Part shown: one piece after another, positions 1-5,053 of the stretch
Numbering within the stretch: position 1 is the stretch's first letter
Layout of the letters: each line of letters starts with the position of its first letter
Assembly: GCA_021823635.1 (NCBI GenBank)
Contig: JAKANT010000177.1
Location: 1 to 5,053, forward strand
Source of the DNA: Pseudomonadota bacterium
GTDB lineage: Bacteria; Pseudomonadota; Gammaproteobacteria; Burkholderiales; Burkholderiaceae_F
Reading direction: 5' to 3'
DNA length: 5,053 nucleotides
Notes under the pieces: generated by a model
The model's input: only the letters and a program-made list of their open reading frames with translations
What the model was told of the DNA's origin: nothing
Databases searched by the model: none
Position numbers and translations under genes: made by a program

Positions 1-5
1 TTCAT
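1..5 (-). CDS. Probable start of the next minus-strand gene (only ATG plus 2 nt in window)
   Basis: An ATG reads leftward from position 5 (ATGAA, so Met followed by Lys or Asn) and sits 6 nt after a clean GGAG motif. Only the start codon lies in the window, so the product cannot be read. In operons of this transporter family the gene for the BMP-type periplasmic binding lipoprotein (PF02608 family) is normally adjacent, and no such gene is seen elsewhere here. A Met-Lys beginning would suit a lipoprotein signal peptide. The identity is inference from context only; a purine-catabolism gene or an unrelated gene is equally possible. Confidence 0.45.
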
Positions 6-154
6 CGGACTCTCCAAAGATTTCGTTTGATTGGTCGATACGACGCGGCGGCACGACCCGGCATCGGTGATCTGGCGTCGAAGCCGGCGCGCGCGAAGCC
101 GCACGGCCGGTTGCCTTGCGCGGACGCACGCAGTTTATCGGCGCGGCGGCCCTT
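6..154 (-). other. Intergenic spacer downstream of permease 2
   Basis: This is the only non-coding gap in the window, 149 bp between the stop of the second permease and the putative left-edge start. I see only short, weak inverted repeats in it (for example CCGGC/GCCGG with a long loop, and a 4-bp TGCG/CGCA stem). There is no stem followed by a T-run in the minus-strand direction, so no intrinsic terminator is supported. No convincing -35/-10 pair is visible either. The spacer could hold an undetected promoter, or simply separate cistrons of one transcript. Confidence 0.5.
10..15 (-). promoter_or_regulatory. Shine-Dalgarno for the left-edge gene
   Basis: On the minus strand GGAGAG is followed by TCCG and then ATG, which puts GGAG 6 nt from the start codon. 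The bases just upstream (about 16-35) are clearly more AT-rich than the rest of the window, as is common around an accessible initiation site. Together these support a real translation start at position 5. Confidence 0.55.
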
Positions 155-1075
155 TCAGGCCCCTGGGTGGAACGGCTTGCCGAGGGATGCCGGCATGTTG
201 ACGCGGATGAAGCGCGGGTTGCGCGAGATCAGGATCAACACGACGATCGTCGCCAGGTACGGCAGCATCGTCAGCCACTGGCTGGCGATCTGCACGCCCT
301 CGCCCTGCAAATGGAACTGCAGCATCGTCACGCCGCCGAACAAATAGGCACCCGCCAGCACGCGCCCGGGGCGCCAGGTGGCGAACGTGGTCAGCGCCAA
401 CGCGATCCAGCCTTTGCCGGCGATCATGCCTTCCACCCACAGCGGCGTGTAGATCACGGACGCGTAGGCGCCCGCCACTCCGCACAGCGCACCGCCGGCG
501 ACCACTGCGGCGAACCGTATTCGTCGCACCGGATAGCCGAGCGCGTGCGCAACTTCGGGCGCTTCGCCGATCGACCGCAATACCAGCCCGGAGCGGGCGC
601 GCGCGAAGAACCACATCAGGGCGACCGCCAACAGGATGGTGAAGTAAACGACCGGATGGTGTTTGAAGAACGCGGTGCCGACAAAGGGCAGATCGGCGAG
701 CCACGGAATTTCGAAGCGCATCCGCGGCGCGAGCTTTTCGCGCGTGTAGCCGATGCCGGCGAAGGCCGACAAACCGGCCCCGAACAGGCTCAACGCCAGC
801 CCGGTCGCGTATTGGTTCGTGTTCAGCCAGATCACCATCGCGCCGAACGCGGCGGCGAGCACGGCCGCCGCCGCCGCAGCGGCGGCAAACGCCAGCCAAT
901 CGTTGCCGCTATGGAAAGCGGTGGCGAACCCGGCGAGCGCCGCCACCAGCATCAGTCCCTCAGCCCCCAGATTGACCACGCCGGCGCGTTCGTTGATCAG
1001 CAGCCCGAGCGCGGCGAGCGCGAGCAGCGTGCCCGCGTTCATCGTCGCCGCCACCAGCAGCGCGACCGCTTCCAT
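155..1075 (-). CDS. Nucleoside-type ABC importer, inner-membrane permease 2 (YufQ/BmpC-like, BPD_transp_2)
   Basis: A 306-residue integral membrane permease that forms half of the translocation path of a BMP-family ABC importer. The hallmark segment INERAGVVNLGAEGLML (residues 27-43) follows the first membrane helix and is diagnostic of the shorter permease of YufOPQ/NupOPQ systems. About eight to nine hydrophobic stretches follow (around 13-27, 40-54, 60-84, 90-108, 142-158, 187-208, 222-232, 239-252 and 268-284). The loop GEAPEVAHALGYPVRRIRF (170-188) is the expected ATPase-coupling loop. The C-terminus ends in PASLGKPFHPGA. The start is the ATG at 1075, because it shares its A with the upstream stop (TGATG) and has AGGG 5 nt upstream; an open frame continuing further upstream is a shadow within the preceding gene. 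Length is normal for the family (about 300). Residues 64-71 are eight alanines in a membrane helix. Cargo (nucleoside or nucleobase) is inferred from family; the exact substrate is unknown. Confidence 0.93.
   Translation of the reverse strand: MEAVALLVAATMNAGTLLALAALGLLINERAGVVNLGAEGLMLVAALAGFATAFHSGNDWLAFAAAAAAAAVLAAAFGAMVIWLNTNQYATGLALSLFGAGLSAFAGIGYTREKLAPRMRFEIPWLADLPFVGTAFFKHHPVVYFTILLAVALMWFFARARSGLVLRSIGEAPEVAHALGYPVRRIRFAAVVAGGALCGVAGAYASVIYTPLWVEGMIAGKGWIALALTTFATWRPGRVLAGAYLFGGVTMLQFHLQGEGVQIASQWLTMLPYLATIVVLILISRNPRFIRVNMPASLGKPFHPGA
863..886. repeat. GCC/GCG alanine-codon repeat with internal inverted repeat
   Basis: Eight consecutive alanine codons (residues 64-71 of permease 2). 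Within them GCCGCC (870-875) pairs with GGCGGC (881-886) around a 5-nt loop. It lies in the middle of a coding region and within a membrane helix, so it is most simply low-complexity coding sequence rather than a regulatory hairpin. Confidence 0.7.
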
Positions 1076-2163
1076 CACGTCCCTGCCCGCCCGCCCGCGG
1101 CCAAGCGCGCGCGCGCGCGCCGCACGCGGAAGTCGATCAGCGTGTCGCACGCCAGCAGCGCGAACAGCAGCAGACCCTGGAACACGCCGGTCAGCGCCTT
1201 CGGCAGTCCGAGCCGCGACTGCGCCAGTTCGCCGCCGATGTAGAACATGCTCATCAGCACGGCGGCGAATACGACGCCGATCGGGTGCAGACGCCCGACG
1301 AAGGCGACGATGATGGCGGCGAAACCGTAACCGGCCGGAACGTGCGGCGTCAGTTGCCCGAGCGGCCCGGCTGCTTCCAGTGCGCCGGCCAGCCCCGCCA
1401 TCGAGCCCGAGAGCGTCAGCGTGCCCCAAATGACCGCGCGCGAGGAAAAACCGGCATAACGCGCCGCCGCCGGCGCCAGTCCGGCCACGCGCAGGCGGTG
1501 GCCCGCGTGGAGGCGAAACGTCAAGACCCAGAACGCCGCCACCGCCGCGGCCGCGATCAGCACGCCCACGTTGGCGCGGTAGCCCGCCGCCAGCCGCGGG
1601 ACTTGGGTCGGCTCGGCGAACACGACCGTCTGCGGGAAGTTGAAGCCCTGCGGGTCCTTCCACGGCCCATACACGAGATAGGACAGCAGCATGTCGGCGA
1701 CATACACCAGCATCAGACTGACCAGGATCTCGTTGGCGTTGAAGCGGTCGCGCGCCAGGGCCGTCAGCGCGGCCCACAGCGCGCCGCCGGCCGCGCCGGC
1801 GGCGAGGATCGCAAGCACGATGGCGCGGCTCGAGTCGGCGCCGGCGGTCATCGCGACACCGCCGCCGAAGATGGCGCCGAGGATGAACTGGCCCTCGGCG
1901 CCGATGTTCCAGACGTTGGCGCGAAAACAGAGCGAAAGCCCGAGCGCGATCAGCACCAGCGGCGTGGCCTTGACCGCGAGCTCGGACAACGCGGCGGCGT
2001 CCTTCAGTGGCTCCACCAGGAACAGCTGCAGGCCGCGCAGCGGGTCCTTGCCCAGCGCGGCGAAGAGCGCGGCGCCGGCCACGACGGTGGCCGCCAGCGC
2101 GATCGCCGGCGCCGCCAGCACCATCGCGCGCGACGGCCGCGGGCGCGGCTCAAGCCGCCACAT
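1075..2163 (-). CDS. Nucleoside-type ABC importer, inner-membrane permease 1 (YufP/BmpB-like, BPD_transp_2)
   Basis: A 362-residue membrane permease, the longer partner of the heterodimeric channel. After a short basic N-terminus comes a membrane helix (about 14-37), then the family signature FRANVWNIGAEGQFILG (80-96). NANEILVSLMLVY (142-154) and GPWKDPQGFNFPQ (166-178) are characteristic of YufP/BmpB permeases. The loop GLAPAAARYAGFSSRAVI (228-245) matches the ATPase-coupling region, and 278-312 is the conserved late-helix block containing AIIVAFVGRLHPIGV. The cytoplasmic tail is strongly basic (RVRRARARLA). I chose the ATG at 2163, which gives a 14-bp overlap with the ATPase gene, because GAGAGG sits 6 nt upstream. 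An in-frame ATG at 2190 would add only MRRARERRA and has no Shine-Dalgarno. The gene ends in TGATG shared with permease 2. Cargo is inferred from family. Confidence 0.93.
   Translation of the reverse strand: MWRLEPRPRPSRAMVLAAPAIALAATVVAGAALFAALGKDPLRGLQLFLVEPLKDAAALSELAVKATPLVLIALGLSLCFRANVWNIGAEGQFILGAIFGGGVAMTAGADSSRAIVLAILAAGAAGGALWAALTALARDRFNANEILVSLMLVYVADMLLSYLVYGPWKDPQGFNFPQTVVFAEPTQVPRLAAGYRANVGVLIAAAAVAAFWVLTFRLHAGHRLRVAGLAPAAARYAGFSSRAVIWGTLTLSGSMAGLAGALEAAGPLGQLTPHVPAGYGFAAIIVAFVGRLHPIGVVFAAVLMSMFYIGGELAQSRLGLPKALTGVFQGLLLFALLACDTLIDFRVRRARARLAAGGRAGT
1081..1084 (-). promoter_or_regulatory. Shine-Dalgarno-like AGGG before permease 2
   Basis: Minus-strand AGGG lies 5 nt before the ATG at 1075, inside the last codons of the preceding permease gene. 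Combined with the TGATG stop/start, it supports coupled re-initiation at 1075. An in-frame GTG lies directly upstream (1078-1076) but is less well placed. Confidence 0.5.
1105..1120. repeat. (GC)8 dinucleotide run in the permease 1 tail
   Basis: Sixteen bases of uninterrupted alternating GC, encoding part of the Arg/Ala-rich cytoplasmic tail of permease 1 about 28 bp before its stop. It is a simple repeat with Z-DNA-forming and slippage potential; in GC-rich genomes it may be only codon bias (CGC/GCG). Confidence 0.85.
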
Positions 2164-3682
2164 CGCTCGCCTCTCGCGCGCCCGCCGCATCCGGCCAAAG
2201 GCCGCTCATCCACGCGCCGACGCGCTCCACGGTAGCGGCCGCGGTCGCCAGCGGCGGCGACAGCCGGCCGCGCGCCATCACGTGCAGGCGATCGCAGATC
2301 TCGAACAGCTCCTCCAGATCCTCGCTGAACACGAGCAGCGCGCAACCCTCGTCGCGCAGCCGCAGCAGTTCGTTGCGGATGCGCGCCGACGCGCCGACGT
2401 CCACGCCCCAGGTCGGTTGCTCGAGCACCAGCACCTTCGGCGCGGCATCGATCTCGCGGCCGACGACGAATTTCTGCAGGTTGCCGCCCGACAGGCTGCG
2501 CGCCGGCGCCTGCGGTCCCGCCGCCTTCACGTCGAAGCGCGAAAGCACGCGCGCGGTGAGCCGCCGCAGCGCGTCGCGCCGGATCCAGCCGGCCAGGCCG
2601 AGCGGCTCGTCGCGCGTCAACAGCGTGTTTTCGTCGAGCGACAGCGCGGGCACCGCGCCGCGGCCGAGCCGTTCCTGCGGCACGAAGCGCAGCCCGAGCC
2701 AGCGCCGCCGGCGCGGCGAAGCGCGCGCGATGTCGGCGCCGAACAGAGTGATCGAGCCCGCCGGCGCGCGCCGGTCCTCGCCCGACAGCACCGAGGCCAG
2801 CTCGCGCTGCCCGTTGCCCGCCACGCCGGCGATGCCGACGATCTCGCCGGCGCGCACCGCGAGTTCGATGCCTTCGAGCGCGACCTCGAAGCGATCGGCG
2901 CTCGCCAGCGTCAATGCACGCACCTCGAGCGCGACCGCTCCCGTGTGCGGTGCGGTGCGCGCCACTTGCGGCGGCTCGGCACCGATCATCAGGCGCGACA
3001 GGCTGGCGTTGCTTTCGTTGGCCGGTTCGACTGTCGCCACCACGCGGCCGGCACGCAGCACCGTGCAGCGATGCGCGAGCGCACGCACCTCGTCCAGCTT
3101 GTGGCTGATATACAGGATCGCGCAGCCCTCGGCCGCGAGCCGGCGCAGAAACTCGAACAGCTTTTCGACCGCGGCCGGCGCCAGCACCGAGGTCGGTTCG
3201 TCGAGGATCAGCAGCCGCGGACGCGCCAGCAGCGCGCGCACGATCTCCACCCGCTGGCGCTCGCCGACCGACAGCGCATGCACCGGCTGGAGGGGATCGA
3301 CTTCGAGGCCGTAGCTCGCGCTCGTCGCGCGGATGCGCCCGACGACGTCGGCGAGCGGTGCGCCGTCGTCGAGCGCAAGCCACACGTTCTCGGCCACGGT
3401 CAGCGTGTCGAACAGCGAGAAGTGCTGGAACACCATGGCGATGCCGAGCGCGCGCGCTTCGTGCGGCGTACGGATCGCCACCGGCCGGCCGTCGAAGCGG
3501 ATCTCGCCCGCGTCGGCCGGCAGCACGCCGTAGATGATCTTCATCAGGGTCGACTTGCCGGCACCGTTTTCGCCCAGCACGGCGTGGATCTCGCCCGGCG
3601 CGACCGCGAGCGAGACGCCGTCGTTGGCGACCACGCCCGCAAACCGCTTGCAGATACCGACCAGCTCGAGCCGTGGCGTCAT
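2150..3682 (-). CDS. Nucleoside-type ABC importer, duplicated ATP-binding subunit (YufO/NupO-like)
   Basis: A 510-residue cytoplasmic ATPase with two fused nucleotide-binding domains, the standard size and plan for the BMP/RbsA-like group, which drives import through the two permeases encoded next. Domain 1 (about 4-235) is complete: Walker A GENGAGKST (37-45), Q-loop Gln86, signature LSVGERQ (137-143), Walker B LLILDEPTS (157-165) with catalytic Glu162, and switch His194. Domain 2 (about 250-500) keeps a good signature LSGGNLQK (397-404). It has a degenerate Walker A, GVAGNGQRE (286-294), without Lys-Ser/Thr; VLVLEQPT (417-424) where Asp-Glu would be; and Glu454 in place of the switch His. 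Such asymmetry is usual in this group and implies one hydrolytic site. The start is the ATG at 3682, which overlaps the kinase stop by 4 bp (ATGA). No clear Shine-Dalgarno is seen, so translation probably depends on coupling. The last 14 bp overlap permease 1. Confidence 0.94.
   Translation of the reverse strand: MTPRLELVGICKRFAGVVANDGVSLAVAPGEIHAVLGENGAGKSTLMKIIYGVLPADAGEIRFDGRPVAIRTPHEARALGIAMVFQHFSLFDTLTVAENVWLALDDGAPLADVVGRIRATSASYGLEVDPLQPVHALSVGERQRVEIVRALLARPRLLILDEPTSVLAPAAVEKLFEFLRRLAAEGCAILYISHKLDEVRALAHRCTVLRAGRVVATVEPANESNASLSRLMIGAEPPQVARTAPHTGAVALEVRALTLASADRFEVALEGIELAVRAGEIVGIAGVAGNGQRELASVLSGEDRRAPAGSITLFGADIARASPRRRRWLGLRFVPQERLGRGAVPALSLDENTLLTRDEPLGLAGWIRRDALRRLTARVLSRFDVKAAGPQAPARSLSGGNLQKFVVGREIDAAPKVLVLEQPTWGVDVGASARIRNELLRLRDEGCALLVFSEDLEELFEICDRLHVMARGRLSPPLATAAATVERVGAWMSGLWPDAAGAREASDVAA
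2170..2175 (-). promoter_or_regulatory. Shine-Dalgarno deciding the permease 1 start
   Basis: GAGAGG on the minus strand, followed by CGAGCG and ATG (2163), lies within the last codons of the ATPase gene. Spacing of 6 nt is near optimal. The alternative in-frame ATG at 2190 is preceded by GGCCTTTGGCCGG, which contains no purine-rich ribosome-binding motif, so 2163 is preferred. Confidence 0.6.
3679..3682 (-). other. ATGA stop/start overlap joining kinase and transporter ATPase
   Basis: The kinase stop TGA (3681-3679) and the ATPase start ATG (3682-3680) share bases as ATGA, and the bases just upstream (CTGCGCTGAC) contain no ribosome-binding motif. This arrangement normally means the ATPase is translated by ribosomes finishing the kinase, which places both on one mRNA. 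Confidence 0.8.
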
Positions 3683-5053
3683 GTCAGCGCAGCGGCCAGG
3701 CGCTCGCAACGGGCCGCCAGCGCGGCTCGCTCGGCGTCCGTGTCGATCCGCAAGACGAGATCGGCGTCGTCGTCCGTCACCGGCTCGAAGGCCGCGAGCT
3801 GCGCATCCAGCACCTCGAGCGTGGCATCCGAGGCGTCGCCACCTTGGGCCAGGCGCGCCGCTACCCGCGCGCGCAGCACCGACGGCGGCGCCTCGCACAC
3901 GATCAGCGCGAAGCGTGCCCCGAGCGAGCGCGCCAGCCGCCGCAGCGCGTCGCGGTCGGCGCGCCGCTGAAACGTCGCATCGGCGATGGCGGCAAACCCG
4001 GCATCGACGATCGCCGCGGCGGCGTCGCGCAGCCGTCCGTAGGTCGCCTGCGTGGTCGCCGGCGCGTCCAGCCCGGCGCCGACGGCGGCCGGCCGGTGCT
4101 GCGCGGGCGCGACTGCAGCCATGCGCTTGCGCTCGACGTCGGAGCGCACCCGCACCGCACCCAGGATTTCCAGCAAATGCTGCGCGACGGTGGTCTTGCC
4201 CGAGCCGGCCACGCCGCAGGTCGCGACGAGCCGCCGGGGTTGCGGGCGCGCGATCGCCTCGGCCACCGCGACGTAACGCAGACATCTGGCGCGATCGGCG
4301 TCGCGCTGCCGCGCCGTGCGCCCGGCCTGCGCGCCGCGGATCGAGGCCACCAGCGCGCGCACGAGCGCCCGGTACACCGCGTAGTAGCGCAGCGTGGCCA
4401 AGCCGGCGTAGTCGCCGGTGACTTCCAGATAGCCGTTCAAAAAGCGCGCCGCGAGCCGCGGCAGCGCGAAATCGAGCAGGTCCATCCAGGTGAACGCGAC
4501 GTCGTTCATCACGTCGATGAAGCGCAGCTCGGCGTTGAACTCGATGCAGTCGAACGCCACCGGCGCGCCGTCGATCAGCGCGATATTGCCGAGGTGCAGG
4601 TCGCCGTGACATTCGCGCACGAAGCCGGCAGCGCGGCGCGCCTCGAAGACAGCGGTGCGGCGCGCGAACTGCTCTTCGCACCACGCCGCGAGACGGTCGA
4701 TCCGTTCGCGCAGCTCCGGATCCTGCACGCGGGCGCGCAACTGCGCCAGACTGTTTGCCGTCCAGGCGCGCACCTGCGGCGCGCAACCGTAGTCGCTCTC
4801 CTTGGGCGCCGGTTCGCAGGCCGCGTGAAACGCGGCGATGGCGCCCGCCAGCCGGTCGATCAGCGCCGCATCGAGCCCGCCCGCCAGCGCCAGGCGGTCG
4901 AGCTGCGCGGCGGCGTCGAAGCGGCGCATGCGCACCGCATACTCGATCGCCTCACCGTCGCCGCCGAAGTGCAGCCGGCCGTCGGCGCGGCGCGTGACCG
5001 GCACCACGTCCAGGTAGAGCATCGGCGCGGCACGCCGGTTCAGCCTCACCTCC
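3679..5053 (-). CDS. APH-like / AAA P-loop bifunctional kinase of unknown substrate, 5'-truncated by the window edge
   Basis: At least 456 residues of a two-domain predicted kinase, resembling the COG2187 plus COG0645 fusion found in many proteobacteria. Numbered from the codon at 5049, the first domain has the aminoglycoside-phosphotransferase-type catalytic loop HGDLHLGN (148-155) and the metal-binding FDCIEFN (166-172, Asp167), followed by FIDVMNDVAF. The second domain has Walker A GVAGSGKTT (279-287), RSDVERKR (302-309) and ADATFQRR (356-363), as in small P-loop kinases related to the chloramphenicol-phosphotransferase/polynucleotide-kinase group. The codon at 5049 is a GTG that should be internal: the reading frame stays open to the edge with Glu before it, and (E)VRLNRRAAPMLYLDVVPV matches a conserved internal block of the family. 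Some 50-70 N-terminal residues are therefore probably outside the window. No signal peptide or membrane helix is seen. Both kinase sites look intact. The substrate is unknown. The gene ends in ATGA shared with the transporter ATPase. Confidence 0.9.
   Translation of the reverse strand, partial: EVRLNRRAAPMLYLDVVPVTRRADGRLHFGGDGEAIEYAVRMRRFDAAAQLDRLALAGGLDAALIDRLAGAIAAFHAACEPAPKESDYGCAPQVRAWTANSLAQLRARVQDPELRERIDRLAAWCEEQFARRTAVFEARRAAGFVRECHGDLHLGNIALIDGAPVAFDCIEFNAELRFIDVMNDVAFTWMDLLDFALPRLAARFLNGYLEVTGDYAGLATLRYYAVYRALVRALVASIRGAQAGRTARQRDADRARCLRYVAVAEAIARPQPRRLVATCGVAGSGKTTVAQHLLEILGAVRVRSDVERKRMAAVAPAQHRPAAVGAGLDAPATTQATYGRLRDAAAAIVDAGFAAIADATFQRRADRDALRRLARSLGARFALIVCEAPPSVLRARVAARLAQGGDASDATLEVLDAQLAAFEPVTDDDADLVLRIDTDAERAALAARCERLAAALT

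Noticed and set aside
6..154. Possible terminator or promoter in the spacer
   Set aside because: Inverted repeats are short with poor loops and no T-run follows; no -35/-10 pair with reasonable spacing could be recognised.
116..1243. Plus-strand open frame of 375 codons over permease 2
   Set aside because: Low-complexity Arg/Gln/Gly/His-rich translation that is antisense to a permease with clear family signatures.
1076..1777. Upstream extension of the permease 2 open frame
   Set aside because: It overlaps permease 1 in another frame with no family-like sequence. The start at 1075 agrees with family length and the TGATG junction.
2164..2190. Alternative ATG at 2190 for permease 1
   Set aside because: It adds only nine mostly charged residues and lacks a Shine-Dalgarno, whereas the ATG at 2163 has GAGAGG at ideal spacing.
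2004..3383. Minus-strand open frame of 459 codons in a different frame from the ATPase
   Set aside because: Arg/Ala-rich translation without motifs, lying almost entirely within the correctly framed ATPase gene; a GC-driven shadow.
1691..3970. Long plus-strand open frame (759 codons) antisense to the permease 1, ATPase and kinase genes
   Set aside because: Its product is rich in Arg, Gln, His and Ala with no recognisable domain. It crosses three well-supported minus-strand genes and is the expected stop-poor shadow of very GC-rich coding DNA.
3683..4786. Upstream extension of the ATPase open frame as an N-terminal fusion
   Set aside because: The extension translates as Arg/Ala-rich sequence out of frame with the kinase. 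The true start at 3682 is fixed by the homologous N-terminus (MTPRLELVGICKRF) and the ATGA overlap.

Overview
The window is very GC-rich (roughly 70 % by eye), gene-dense DNA with every credible gene on the minus strand. The composition, the permease and ATPase signatures and the APH/P-loop kinase fusion suggest a high-GC proteobacterium, most plausibly a betaproteobacterium. That placement is an inference from general character; there is no rRNA or other marker gene here.

In transcription order (right to left) the layout is as follows. At 5053-3679 lies a 5'-truncated two-domain kinase of unknown substrate, with an aminoglycoside-phosphotransferase-like domain followed by an AAA/P-loop kinase domain. 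At 3682-2150 is the duplicated-NBD ATPase of a BMP/YufO-type (nucleoside) ABC importer. At 2163-1075 is the first, longer permease (YufP/BmpB-like), and at 1075-155 the second, shorter permease (YufQ/BmpC-like). A 149-bp spacer follows. At the extreme left edge, a Shine-Dalgarno sequence and ATG at 15-3 look like the start of another minus-strand gene whose body lies outside the window.

The four genes form one compact, translationally coupled unit. The kinase and ATPase overlap by 4 bp (ATGA). The ATPase and permease 1 overlap by 14 bp, with a good internal Shine-Dalgarno sequence. The two permeases share one base (TGATG). The ATPase and the two permeases together make the membrane and energising part of an importer for which purine/pyrimidine nucleosides or nucleobases are the likely cargo by family. 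The periplasmic BMP-family binding protein is absent and may be the gene beginning at the left edge. The coupling of an uncharacterised kinase to this importer is the most interesting point. It suggests, without proving, a role in handling the imported compound. I see no mobile elements, RNA genes, CRISPR arrays or phage genes, and no evidence of a wholly new system.
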